64,000 nt of DNA from Intestinimonas timonensis (GTDB lineage: Bacteria; Bacillota; Clostridia; Oscillospirales; Oscillospiraceae), in assembly GCF_900626145.1 (NCBI RefSeq), contig NZ_LR130817.1, forward strand, positions 335,643 through 399,642, read 5' to 3'. Position numbers and translations under genes: made by a program. The notes under the pieces were generated by a model, which worked only from the letters and a program-made list of their open reading frames with translations, searched no databases and was not told the origin of the DNA. Shown piece after piece: positions 32,262 to 40,526 of this stretch; position 1 is the first letter of the stretch; every line of letters starts with the position of its first letter.

Positions 32262-33632
32262 ATGGCACAACAGCAGAATGATTTTTCCAAAGGAAGCATA
32301 CCCAAGACCATCCTGACCTTGGCGGCTCCCATGACACTGGCCCAGCTCATCAATGTTCTATACAGCGTGGTGGACCGGATGTACTTGGGCCGTCTGCCCG
32401 GCCATCTGTCCCTCACCGGCCTGGGGCTTACCATGCCCATCATATCCATCCTCATGGGCTTTGCCAACCTCTGCGGCATGGGCGGCGCTCCTCTATGCTC
32501 CATCTATCGGGGCAAGGGCGAGAACGAAGAGGCCGAATATGTGATGGGTAACTCCTTCACTCTGCTCATCATTTTGGGTGTCCTGGCCACGTTGGGCTGC
32601 CTGCTGGTGAAGAAACCCATGCTCTACCTCTTTGGTGCCAGCGATGCCACCTTCCCCTACGCCGATGCCTACCTCACCATCTATCTCATGGGAACCCTCT
32701 TTGTGATGATCAGTTTGGGCCTGAATCCCTTTATCAACTCCCAGGGGTTTGCCAAGATCGGCATGATGACGGTGGGCTTGGGTGCCATTGTGAACATCGT
32801 GCTGGATCCGGTTTTCATCTTTGCGCTGGACATGGGAGTCCAGGGCGCAGCCCTGGCCACCATCCTGGCCCAGGGGTGTTCCGCTGTGTGGGTGCTCCAC
32901 TTCCTCACCGGGAAGAAGGCCATCCTGCGTCTGCGCCTGAGCCGGATGCCCCTGACCCTCCGGCGGGTGAAAAAGATCCTCTCCCTGGGTCTGGCCGGAT
33001 TCTTCGTCAACCTCACCAACAGCCTGGTTCAGGTGGTGTGCAACGCCACCCTTCAGACCTGGGGCGGCGACCTCTACGTGGGCGCCATGACCATTGTCAA
33101 CTCCATCCGCGAAGTGGTGTGTATGCCGATCACCGGCGTGACCAACGGCGCTCAGCCTGTGTTGGGCTTCAATTACGGCGGCGGTCTGTACCGCCGGGTC
33201 CGGCAGGGTATCCGCTTCTCCGCTGCCGTGGTGGTCATCTACTCCATTGCGGCCTGGGCGGTCATCATGTTGTTCCCCGAGCTCCTCATCCGGCTCTTCA
33301 CCACGGAGGATGAGCTGGTTCGGGTGGGTGTACCTGCCCTGCGTACTTATTTCTCGCTCTTTATGTTCATGTCCCTGCAGTTGGCGGGACAATCCATCTT
33401 CACTGCTCTGGGACGGGCAAAGAATGCAATCTTCTTCTCCCTCCTCCGCAAGGCCTTCATCAACGCGCCTCTCACTCTGCTGCTGCCCTATGTGTTCGGC
33501 ACCAACGGTGTTTTCATCGCGGAGGCTGCCTCTCAGTTCCTGGGAGGCCTGGCCTGCTTCACCACCATGTACTTTGTGGTTTACCGCCCCATGGGTCGAC
33601 TGGAGGCTGCGGAAACGAACGCATCCACATAG
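32262..33632 (+). CDS. MATE family efflux transporter
   Basis: A 456-residue, 12-helix transporter of the MATE/MVF clan with the two-fold repeat. Typical are ILTLAAPMTLAQLINVLYSV, VDRMYLGRLPG, and the second-half SIREVVCMPITGVTNGAQPV. It exports drugs or metabolites with Na+ or H+; substrate unknown. AAGGAGGAGA precedes the ATG. Independent of the second MATE at 47426, which has a MarR regulator. Confidence 0.92.
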   Translation: MAQQQNDFSKGSIPKTILTLAAPMTLAQLINVLYSVVDRMYLGRLPGHLSLTGLGLTMPIISILMGFANLCGMGGAPLCSIYRGKGENEEAEYVMGNSFTLLIILGVLATLGCLLVKKPMLYLFGASDATFPYADAYLTIYLMGTLFVMISLGLNPFINSQGFAKIGMMTVGLGAIVNIVLDPVFIFALDMGVQGAALATILAQGCSAVWVLHFLTGKKAILRLRLSRMPLTLRRVKKILSLGLAGFFVNLTNSLVQVVCNATLQTWGGDLYVGAMTIVNSIREVVCMPITGVTNGAQPVLGFNYGGGLYRRVRQGIRFSAAVVVIYSIAAWAVIMLFPELLIRLFTTEDELVRVGVPALRTYFSLFMFMSLQLAGQSIFTALGRAKNAIFFSLLRKAFINAPLTLLLPYVFGTNGVFIAEAASQFLGGLACFTTMYFVVYRPMGRLEAAETNAST

Positions 33633-33639
33633 CAAAGTG

Positions 33640-33677
33640 AAAAAACGGCTGTCCACCATGGTGGACAGCCGTTTTTT
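33640..33677. terminator. bidirectional terminator after the MATE gene
   Basis: A palindrome AAAAACGGCTGTCCAC-CATG-GTGGACAGCCGTTTTT between converging genes. Confidence 0.9.
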
Positions 33678-33683
33678 GCTGCT

Positions 33684-34232
33684 TCAGCCGCTTTTCAGCC
33701 AGCGGGGCAGGCAGTCCGGGTCCATGACCCGGAGCAGACAGAAAAAGAGTCCCGCCGCCAGGAGCAGATCTCCCACACTGGCAAAGCCGCCCAGGAAGGG
33801 GAGGGGGCAGTAGAGGACATCTCCCAGAAAGAGAAGTCGGGTGTGTTCTCTGGCCAGAGCGTACATGGGGATCTCGCCGGCTGCCAGGCTGGCCGCCCCC
33901 TCGGGAGAGAGATGGGAGACGGCCCAGGCGGCAACCGGCATCCGAAAGCCGTTGGCGCAGATGACCAGGGTGTTGCAGCCCCAACCCAGACCACACAGAA
34001 GGGCGGTCTTGCGCAGATGGCGGTTTTTCCAGAGAAAGAGAAGAATGAGAAGGTAGGAAAGGGGGACCAGCAGAGCGTGAAGGCCGGTCAGATGGGGAAG
34101 AAGAACCTCCTGCATCAGAAGGGCGATCACCGGCAGCCAGAACCAAGTAAGGGCTGCCCCTTCATACCGAGAGAGACGGCCGCCTGTGAGATAGCCCAGA
34201 ACGATGGCGCAGAGCACCGCCAGAATCAGCAT
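33684..34232 (-). CDS. DUF5317 membrane protein
   Basis: 182 residues with about five membrane helices, matching DUF5317: MLILAVLCAIVLGYLTGGRL start, the conserved NGFRMPVAAWAV motif and FSVGD-like ASVGDLLLAAG near the end. Function unknown. Its start overlaps the end of the HD-GYP gene by 7 bases, so the two are translationally linked; this pairing suggests a shared membrane signalling role, by inference. Confidence 0.82.
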   Translation of the reverse strand: MLILAVLCAIVLGYLTGGRLSRYEGAALTWFWLPVIALLMQEVLLPHLTGLHALLVPLSYLLILLFLWKNRHLRKTALLCGLGWGCNTLVICANGFRMPVAAWAVSHLSPEGAASLAAGEIPMYALAREHTRLLFLGDVLYCPLPFLGGFASVGDLLLAAGLFFCLLRVMDPDCLPRWLKSG

Positions 34233-35551
34233 GGGGTGTCCTCCTCGGCAGAAGCGGAACTGGCAGGTCCCAGTGCACCGCGCGCCACCATGGCAGAGAT
34301 GGTCTCAACCACCCTGGGGTGAAATTGTTTTCCGGATTCAGCCATGAGAATCGATGCGGCGGCCTGGGGAGAGCGCCCGCTTCGATAGGGTCGGTCACTG
34401 GTGATGGCGTCAAAAGCGTCAGCAGCCCCCAGGATATAGGTGTCCAGGGGAAGCTCATCCCCCTTGGTGTGATCCGGATACCCACGGCCGTCGTAGAATT
34501 CGTGATGGTGGAGGATAAAGGGGAGAAGATCCTGGTAGCTGTCCAGGTTCCGCAGAATGTCCACACCGGTTTGGGGATGGCGCTGGATGATTGCCCGCTC
34601 CTCGGGCGTGAGGGCGGAGGGCTTCTGCAGAATGGAGTCGGGCACACCGATCTTTCCGATGTCGTGGAAAAGGGCGGCGTCATACAGCCGGCGAATGCGC
34701 TGCTCAGGCAGCCCCATTTCGGTGGCGATCTGAGCGGTATAGGCAGCAACTCGACTGGAATGGCCCTGGGTATATGTATCCTTGGCGTCCAGCGCGGCGG
34801 CAAAGGCCCGAATGATGCTGTATTGCTGGCGCTGGCCGTCCAGGTAGAGCTTGAAAGAATATCGGGCCAGCAGCAGGGGGAGCATAAAGAGCAGTGCCAG
34901 CCACGCGCCGTTGTGCATCACCAGTAGCATGGCCAGAAAGTAGCCGATGGGGGAGGAGAGGGCGATGCTGGGCAGAAGCCCGAGGAACATGGGGGCCACC
35001 ATGGTGCGGAGGACCGTCTCCTGGCTGGACAGATAGTAGAGCAGGATGACCACCACATTGGCTGCAATGGAGAGCACAATGTAGAAAAACGCAGGGGGGA
35101 GGACCCCGGGCAGGGTGATGTTGCCCGGTGTGCCGCCCAGCATGTAATAGGCGACACCGCCGATCATCAGGGCGATATTGCAATTGCCCATGTTGAACAG
35201 TGTTTTGATGGGGGCGGTGTTGAAAATGTGAATACGCTCTTTTCCGTCGAAGGTGGTGCTGACGGAGAGGGGATAGGAGATCATGCTGATGATGACGGCA
35301 AACTCCGGGCCGAGGGTCAGGATGGATGCCAGCGTACTGATGAAGGAGAGGTCCACGGTGCAGTCATCGCGGACGTAGAGAGGCAGGCAATAGCAGATCC
35401 AGGAGAGGAGCAGCAAAACGCAAAATGTTGGGAGCTTGGCCGCAGACCAGAGGGGAGCATGCGAAAAGAAAAGGCGCCAAAAGGAATACAAGCCAATGCC
35501 AATTCCAATGGCGCCAATCAAAAGCATATAACATTTGGTCACACGACTCAT
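34226..35551 (-). CDS. membrane HD-GYP domain phosphodiesterase
   Basis: 441 residues. Seven or so N-terminal membrane helices form a MASE-like sensor (about residues 5-225). Then an HD-GYP domain: HSSRVAAYTAQIATEMGL, ALFHDIGKIGVPDSIL, HHHEFYDGRGYPDHTKGDEL and ADAFDAITSDRPYR. The HD and GYP residues are intact, so c-di-GMP hydrolysis is expected, opposing the diguanylate cyclase at 7170. A 27-aa peptide gene lies just upstream on the same strand. Confidence 0.92.
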   Translation of the reverse strand: MSRVTKCYMLLIGAIGIGIGLYSFWRLFFSHAPLWSAAKLPTFCVLLLLSWICYCLPLYVRDDCTVDLSFISTLASILTLGPEFAVIISMISYPLSVSTTFDGKERIHIFNTAPIKTLFNMGNCNIALMIGGVAYYMLGGTPGNITLPGVLPPAFFYIVLSIAANVVVILLYYLSSQETVLRTMVAPMFLGLLPSIALSSPIGYFLAMLLVMHNGAWLALLFMLPLLLARYSFKLYLDGQRQQYSIIRAFAAALDAKDTYTQGHSSRVAAYTAQIATEMGLPEQRIRRLYDAALFHDIGKIGVPDSILQKPSALTPEERAIIQRHPQTGVDILRNLDSYQDLLPFILHHHEFYDGRGYPDHTKGDELPLDTYILGAADAFDAITSDRPYRSGRSPQAAASILMAESGKQFHPRVVETISAMVARGALGPASSASAEEDTPC

Positions 35552-35578
35552 AGTTGCCTCCAGCGAAAGGAAGTGCAG

Positions 35579-35613
35579 GTTGCTCCGGGCGGTCGGAGAC
35601 CGCCCGGAGCAAC
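35579..35613 (-). repeat. 16-bp perfect hairpin between peptide gene and HD-GYP gene
   Basis: GTTGCTCCGGGCGGTC pairs with GACCGCCCGGAGCAAC around GGA. There is no T-run on the minus strand, so it is more likely an RNA-stability or processing element than a terminator. Confidence 0.6.
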
Positions 35614-35621
35614 GGGGGTGG

Positions 35622-35705
35622 TCAGCGGATGCGGAAGTAAGCGCCGCTAGCCAGGATCAGGGAAACCAGAGAGGTCAGAGCCATCATAAGTTTCGCCTTA
35701 TTCAT
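35622..35705 (-). CDS. 27-aa hydrophobic peptide
   Basis: The minus strand encodes MNKAKLMMALTSLVSLILAS followed by GAYFRIR and a stop. A good ribosome site (AGGAGG, 9 bases before ATG) supports translation. Residues 6-23 form one membrane-type helix with a positively charged start and end, a shape seen in small membrane regulators and toxin-like peptides. It lies just upstream of the HD-GYP-DUF5317 pair, separated by the 35579 hairpin, and just downstream of an inverted repeat. No family is recognised. Confidence 0.6.
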   Translation of the reverse strand: MNKAKLMMALTSLVSLILASGAYFRIR

Positions 35706-35721
35706 CGAATACAGCCTCCTG

Positions 35722-35739
35722 TTGACAGTACTCTGTCAA
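35722..35739. promoter_or_regulatory. inverted repeat upstream of the 27-aa peptide
   Basis: TTGACAG-TACT-CTGTCAA, a 7-4-7 palindrome 12 bases before the peptide ribosome site, operator-like in size. Confidence 0.45.
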
Positions 35740-35781
35740 TCGCTAAAGACAGGCTATATCCGCTTCGCTAACAAAAGAGAG

Positions 35782-36447
35782 TCAATGGGAGGGGACGGTG
35801 TTGTTTTCCCGTCGGGGCAGGGTGGGAAGACGGCGGTTGACGGCATCCAATGTGGCCAATGCCGCCGAAAAATTAGGGTCTTCTCCCTCGTAACAGGCGC
35901 CCAGCAGAGCTTCGGTCTTGCCCCCGTTTTTCAGCAGGAGCCCCACCAGCATGGCCTGGTGCTCCCCCAGAGAGATGGAACGGATCTCATCGAGAGAAAA
36001 GGAGCAGCCTGGGGCCAGGACCTGGTTGAGGGCGTCCACAGTGGCCAGTGCAATGGAGCGGAACCGACCGGTGGTGGAGAGGTCGCATTGGGAGCTGCCC
36101 TGATAGATTCTGTCTTCCAGGTTGAGGTAGACGGAGGCAGAAGCGCCGGAGCGCCCGGTCGAGAGCTCCAGCCGGTCGCAGATCAGCCGACCCTGACGGG
36201 CGATGGGACCGGGCACCTGGGCCACACTGACGACCCGGTGGTCCAGCTCCACCTGAAAGCGGGCCAGCAGGGCAGACTGGATGTCTCGAACGATCTGTTT
36301 GGGACTGCGGGACTGGTCAGAGAGGATATGTACTTCTCGAATGGAACCGTTTTCCAGGTTGAATTCCGCGCCTAAAACGCCTGGTAGCTGAATGACCAGG
36401 TCCTTCCAGGCTGCGGGACCGGATGACGGGTGGGACTGTGAGGTCAT
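35782..36447 (-). CDS. conserved-type protein of unknown function
   Basis: 221 residues. The recognisable part is LVIQLPGVLGAEFNLENGSI followed by SPKQIVRDIQSALLARFQVE and DHRVVSVAQV, a pattern of an alpha/beta domain repeated in other Firmicute hypothetical proteins. A second half (RFRSIALATVDALNQVLAPG) has a similar helix-rich design. ATG 36447 follows TTGGAGG. It is soluble, with no membrane segment. Function is not known. Confidence 0.65.
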   Translation of the reverse strand: MTSQSHPSSGPAAWKDLVIQLPGVLGAEFNLENGSIREVHILSDQSRSPKQIVRDIQSALLARFQVELDHRVVSVAQVPGPIARQGRLICDRLELSTGRSGASASVYLNLEDRIYQGSSQCDLSTTGRFRSIALATVDALNQVLAPGCSFSLDEIRSISLGEHQAMLVGLLLKNGGKTEALLGACYEGEDPNFSAALATLDAVNRRLPTLPRRENNTVPSH

Positions 36448-36648
36448 GGGGTCGCCTCCAATTGAAGGATCATCTGACCGGTGCGCAAAGCCGCCAGCCG
36501 GAGCAGGGTGAGAAATCGTATGCACATATTATACAGGATTCGACGGGGAGGTGCAATAGGATTTGCAGCTAACTCAACAGGAATTATGGCAGGAAAATCT
36601 TTCCTCTGAGCGCATAGGATAGAAAAAACAGAAGGGAGGAACAGGGCC

Positions 36649-37209
36649 ATGGAGCGGCGGTATACGCTGGAGGGTGGCGGTAGTCTGACCGTGCAGGCGG
36701 ATGGGCTCCGGGCGGTGCTGACGGCGGAGCGGGCATCGGACAGCAGGGGGCTCTACAAGGCCTATCTCCGGGGGCCCACTGGCCGGGCGCTGCTGGGCAC
36801 TTTGGCACCGGAAAACGGACAGCTGCGGATCAGGCGCACCCTGACCCTGGACGCTCTGGAACGGCAGGGCGCCTGGCCGCCGGTGGGGGGTGAGCAGGAG
36901 CTGGCCTTTGCCTTCGGGGGGGAGAAGGCACCAGACGGGTGGTGCTGGATGGACCCGGAGAGGCTGACATTTGGGGAGGAGGCCCTCCGGGCCATGGCAG
37001 TACGGCAGGGACGCATGCTCTTCCGGCGGGTGGACGGGGGATTTCAGCTGGCCTATCCCTTCTCCTGTGCGCGGCCCTTCCCGCTGCCGGGGCTCTTCTG
37101 CCTGGCCAGGCCGGTGGCACTGGAGGGGGAGCGCCATGTGTGCTTTTGCTTCGACCGGAAGGGCTGGCCAATCGTCCCGCGTGGGGGCGGCGGTACGGGT
37201 GTTTGTTGA
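36649..37209 (+). CDS. conserved-type protein of unknown function
   Basis: 186 residues with beta-rich N-terminus (MERRYTLEGGGSLTVQADGL, TSRGLYKAYLRG-like DSRGLYKAYLRGPTG, LLGTLAPENGQLRIRRTL). No membrane segments or catalytic motifs. GGGAGGAAC precedes the ATG. Its stop overlaps the -35 of the next promoter. Function unknown. Confidence 0.65.
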   Translation: MERRYTLEGGGSLTVQADGLRAVLTAERASDSRGLYKAYLRGPTGRALLGTLAPENGQLRIRRTLTLDALERQGAWPPVGGEQELAFAFGGEKAPDGWCWMDPERLTFGEEALRAMAVRQGRMLFRRVDGGFQLAYPFSCARPFPLPGLFCLARPVALEGERHVCFCFDRKGWPIVPRGGGGTGVC

Positions 37210-37234
37210 CCGTCCGGCGGCGCTGTGATACACT
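37206..37234 (+). promoter_or_regulatory. promoter of mrnC-rqcH
   Basis: TTGACC (37206-37211), 17-bp spacer, TACACT (37229-37234). The leader to the ATG is about 105 nt. Confidence 0.65.
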
Positions 37235-37287
37235 GTAAAAGAATACCGTTTCGGAGCGGACGGGGACCTGTCACCCTCCGGAGCCGG

Positions 37288-37325
37288 GCGGTGAGAGCCT
37301 TGGACAGGCTCCCTGCCCATCCTAC
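37288..37325 (+). repeat. hairpin in the mrnC leader
   Basis: Nested pairings GAGCCT/AGGCTC and GGGC/GCCC occur in the 105-nt leader. No known riboswitch is recognised and no T-run follows. Confidence 0.4.
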
Positions 37326-37346
37326 ACAGATACGGAGAAGAGATAC

Positions 37347-37748
37347 ATGACCGATTATTTCCATTTGCACGCAGAACCCGACGAGATCCGGGCCGTCAGC
37401 AGTCTGGGCCTCGCCCACCTGGGGGACGGCGTCTTTGAGCTGATGGTGCGCTCCTGGCTGGTGCTCCACGGAAAAGCCACCTCCCGGGGACTCCACAAGG
37501 CCACCGTCCACTTTGTGGCGGCGCCCGCCCAGGCGGCTATGGCCAAGAAGCTGGAGGGCGTCCTCACTGAGGAGGAGCAGGACGTGTTCCGCCGGGGCCG
37601 CAACACCAGCCCCCACACCATCCCCAAGGCGGCCAGCCGGGAGGAGTACCAGACGGCCACCGCCCTGGAGGCTCTGTTCGGCTACCTTTATCTCCAGGGG
37701 CGGACGGACCGGCTCAACGAGCTGTTTACCCTGATGATGGAGGAGTGA
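37347..37748 (+). CDS. mrnC: Mini-ribonuclease III
   Basis: A 133-residue RNase III-fold nuclease without a dsRNA-binding domain, which matures 23S rRNA in Bacillus. The catalytic region reads LGLAHLGDGVFELMVRSWLV with the acidic residues kept, and the second acidic helix is ALEALFGYLYLQGR. Length matches the family. It precedes rqcH by 6 bases. Confidence 0.93.
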   Translation: MTDYFHLHAEPDEIRAVSSLGLAHLGDGVFELMVRSWLVLHGKATSRGLHKATVHFVAAPAQAAMAKKLEGVLTEEEQDVFRRGRNTSPHTIPKAASREEYQTATALEALFGYLYLQGRTDRLNELFTLMMEE

Positions 37749-37754
37749 CGCGGC

Positions 37755-39386
37755 ATGGCATTGGACGCGATCTGCCTGACGGCAGTGCTGGAGGAGCTCA
37801 GAAAGGTGCTGGAGGGCGGACGGATCGATAAGGTCTACCAGCCCAGCCGGGACGAGATCGTCCTGGCCGTCCGGGGCGCGGGAGCGAATGTGAAGCTCTT
37901 ACTCTCCGCCAGCCCCAACGGTCCCCGGCTGCACCTGACCAAGGAAGTCCGGGAGAACCCAGCCCAGCCCCCCATGTTCTGTATGCTCCTGCGCAAGCAC
38001 CTCACCGGTGCCCGTTTCCTCCGGCTGGAGCAGCCGGAGCTGGAGCGCATTGTGCTGCTGCGGCTGGAATCCACCGACGAACTGGGTGACAAGGTCCTAC
38101 GCACCCTGGTGCTGGAGGCCATGGGCCGCCGGGCCAACCTCATCCTCTTGGACGGTGAGGACCGAATCATCGACTGTGTCCGCCGGGTGGAGGGAGATGT
38201 GGCTACCGGCCAGCGGGGCGTGATTCCGGGGCTCTTTTACCGCTTTCCCGACCCCAGGCCGGGCCTGCCCCCGCTGCTGGAACGGGAGCTGGACTTCCGC
38301 TCCAACGGCGTGAGCCGGGGAGAGAGTTTGGCGGAGAAGCTGGAGCGCCTCAAGGAGGCGATGGGCCCCGAGGGCTATGTGCCCTACGGCCTGGTCCGGG
38401 AGGACAAGCTGGTGGACTTCACCTTCCTCCCCATCCTCCAGTATGGGCCGGACACCGGGCTCAGACGCTATGAGAGCTTTTCCAAGCTCCTGGACGACTT
38501 CTATGCCAGCCGGGCCACGGCGGAGAAGGTGGGCCAGCGGGGTGCCGACCTCCAGAAGGCGGTGACCCGGGTCCGGGACCGGGTGGCCCGGCGTGTGGCC
38601 CAGCAGGAGCTGGAGCGGGAGGCCACTAAGGACCGGGAGCGGAAGCGGGAGCTGGGAGATATCCTCACCTCCAACCTCTACGCCCTCAGTAAGGGCATGG
38701 GGACGGTGCGTCTCACCGACTACTACGACCCCGAGGGCCGGGAGGCGGATATCCCCCTGGACCCTCTTCTCACCCCACAGCAGAACGCTGCCAAGTACTA
38801 TAAGGAGTACAACAAGGCCAAAACGGCCGAGGTGGTCTTGGGTGAGCAGATCGAGAAGGGCAAACGAGAGCTGGAGTACCTGGACAGCGTACTGGAGGCC
38901 ATCGTCCTGGCTGAAGGCGAGCGGGATTTGGCGGAGATCCGCCAGGAGCTCACCGACACCGGGTACCTCCGTCGGGGCGCCAAGGCGGCCAAGCGGATGA
39001 AGGTGGCGGCCAAGCCCATGGAGTTCCGTTCCACCGCCGGCCTGCGGATCTCGGTGGGCAAGAACAATACCCAGAATGATCTCCTGACCGCCAAGCAGGC
39101 GGGGAAGGGAGATCTATGGCTCCACACCCAGAAGATCCACGGTTCCCACGTAATATTGTGGACCGAGGGACGGACCCCGGATGCCGGGAGCATCGAGGAG
39201 GCTGCCAAGCTGGCGGCCTGGTTCTCTCAGGCCAGAGACGGGAAGAAGGTGCCGGTGGACTACACCCCGGTGAAATATGTGAAAAAGCCCGCCGGGGCCA
39301 AGCCGGGCATGGTGGTCTATACCACCTACCAGACCGCTTACGTGGACCCCGACGGGGAGCTAGCCAAGCGGCTGCGGGTAAAATAA
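37755..39386 (+). CDS. rqcH: NFACT-family ribosome quality control protein RqcH
   Basis: 543 residues: NFACT-N (RIDKVYQPSRDEIVLAVRG), helix-hairpin-helix and coiled-coil middle (RVARRVAQQELEREATKDRE), and NFACT-R (DLWLHTQKIHGSHVILW). RqcH recruits tRNA-Ala to stalled 50S subunits and adds alanine tails. The site corresponding to the D-R pair of the Bacillus protein appears as E-R (QPELERIVLL). Older annotations call it fibronectin-binding protein A. It is co-transcribed with mrnC. Confidence 0.92.
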   Translation: MALDAICLTAVLEELRKVLEGGRIDKVYQPSRDEIVLAVRGAGANVKLLLSASPNGPRLHLTKEVRENPAQPPMFCMLLRKHLTGARFLRLEQPELERIVLLRLESTDELGDKVLRTLVLEAMGRRANLILLDGEDRIIDCVRRVEGDVATGQRGVIPGLFYRFPDPRPGLPPLLERELDFRSNGVSRGESLAEKLERLKEAMGPEGYVPYGLVREDKLVDFTFLPILQYGPDTGLRRYESFSKLLDDFYASRATAEKVGQRGADLQKAVTRVRDRVARRVAQQELEREATKDRERKRELGDILTSNLYALSKGMGTVRLTDYYDPEGREADIPLDPLLTPQQNAAKYYKEYNKAKTAEVVLGEQIEKGKRELEYLDSVLEAIVLAEGERDLAEIRQELTDTGYLRRGAKAAKRMKVAAKPMEFRSTAGLRISVGKNNTQNDLLTAKQAGKGDLWLHTQKIHGSHVILWTEGRTPDAGSIEEAAKLAAWFSQARDGKKVPVDYTPVKYVKKPAGAKPGMVVYTTYQTAYVDPDGELAKRLRVK

Positions 39387-39417
39387 CAAAAGGCGGAAAA
39401 ACAGGAGGCGTATGAAT

Positions 39418-39741
39418 ATGAAATGGGTCTGCTGGGAGTGCGGCCATGAAAACGACTATCATTTTATCAAAGCTGTGCAGGATAAGTGCCCTCATTGCGG
39501 CGCGCAGCTGAAGATCAGCCAGGCTCCGCTGGCCAGCTCCAGCAACATCGCCGGATTTTTGCTGATGTTCGGCGGTGTGTTCTGGGGCTATGACAATCTG
39601 GTGGATAAGTACATGAGCTTTACGACCTTTGGTATCCTTGCGGTGCTCTTTGCCCTTGTGGTGGGGATCCTCATGGTGCTGCTGGGGCTGTCCCTCTATA
39701 ACCGGGCAGCCAGGGACCACAGGGAAGGGGAGCGGCTCTGA
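39418..39741 (+). CDS. zinc-ribbon membrane protein
   Basis: 107 residues: zinc ribbon (VCWECGHENDYHFIKAVQDK, then CPHCG), and two membrane helices (IAGFLLMFGGVFWGY and FGILAVLFALVVGILMVLLG). ATG 39418 is favoured over 39412: AGGAGG is 9 rather than 3 bases ahead. Its TGA overlaps the response regulator ATG by one base, so the two are co-expressed. Function unknown. Confidence 0.7.
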   Translation: MKWVCWECGHENDYHFIKAVQDKCPHCGAQLKISQAPLASSSNIAGFLLMFGGVFWGYDNLVDKYMSFTTFGILAVLFALVVGILMVLLGLSLYNRAARDHREGERL

Positions 39742-40430
39742 TGGAGACCTGCCACATCCTGGTGGTGGAGGACGACCAGGACATCAACCGGCTCCTGTGC
39801 CGCATCCTCACCGACGGCGGCTATGACGTACGCCCGGCCTTTTCCGGCAGCGAGGCGATACTGTGGGCGGAGCAGTATGACTATGACCTGGTGCTGCTGG
39901 ACCTGATGCTGCCTGGGATCACCGGCGAGGAGTTCATCGCCCGGATGCGGAAGAAGCGCACCATGCCCATCATCGTCCTCTCGGCCAAGGCCGGGCTGGA
40001 GGACCGGGTGAATGTGCTGCGGCTGGGGGCCGATGACTTCATTCCCAAGCCCTTTGACAACGCCGAGGTCCTTGCCCGGGTGGAGGCACAGCTCCGCCGG
40101 TACAAGCAGTTCTCCGCGCCCGGCGGCGGCCAGGTGCTGCGCTGCGGGGACCTGGAGCTGGACCGGGAGGCCATTCGGGTTACCGCCGGAGGGAGAGAGG
40201 TTTCCCTCACCGCACGGGAGTTTGAGATCCTTTCCCTCCTCATGTCCCATCCCAGGAAGGTCTTTACCCGGGAGCAGCTCTATGAGAGCGCTTGGGGCGG
40301 AGAGTATATGGGGGACGACAACACCGTGAACGTCCACATCTCCAACCTGCGCTCTAAGCTCTCCAAGGTATCGGACCAGGAGTATATCAAGACGGTGTGG
40401 GGTATCGGCTTCAAGATGAATGTGGAATGA
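39741..40430 (+). CDS. OmpR-family response regulator of the ABC transporter module
   Basis: 229 residues. Receiver with VVEDDQD, phospho-Asp in VLLDLMLPGITG, Lys in FIPKPFD; winged-helix domain SLTAREFEILSLLMSHPRKV to TVWGIGFKMN. First regulator gene of a module with an ABC ATPase, two permeases and a histidine kinase downstream. This is the layout of bacitracin/lantibiotic resistance systems, in which the regulator controls the transporter. Confidence 0.93.
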   Translation: METCHILVVEDDQDINRLLCRILTDGGYDVRPAFSGSEAILWAEQYDYDLVLLDLMLPGITGEEFIARMRKKRTMPIIVLSAKAGLEDRVNVLRLGADDFIPKPFDNAEVLARVEAQLRRYKQFSAPGGGQVLRCGDLELDREAIRVTAGGREVSLTAREFEILSLLMSHPRKVFTREQLYESAWGGEYMGDDNTVNVHISNLRSKLSKVSDQEYIKTVWGIGFKMNVE

Positions 40431-40526
40431 AGGAAAGACTTTATTCTTTCTTCATCTTTGCTTTATGTAGGATTGTTGCCTTTCCGCTACAATGAAACCA
40501 TGATCAAAAGGAAAGGCTGATGCCAA

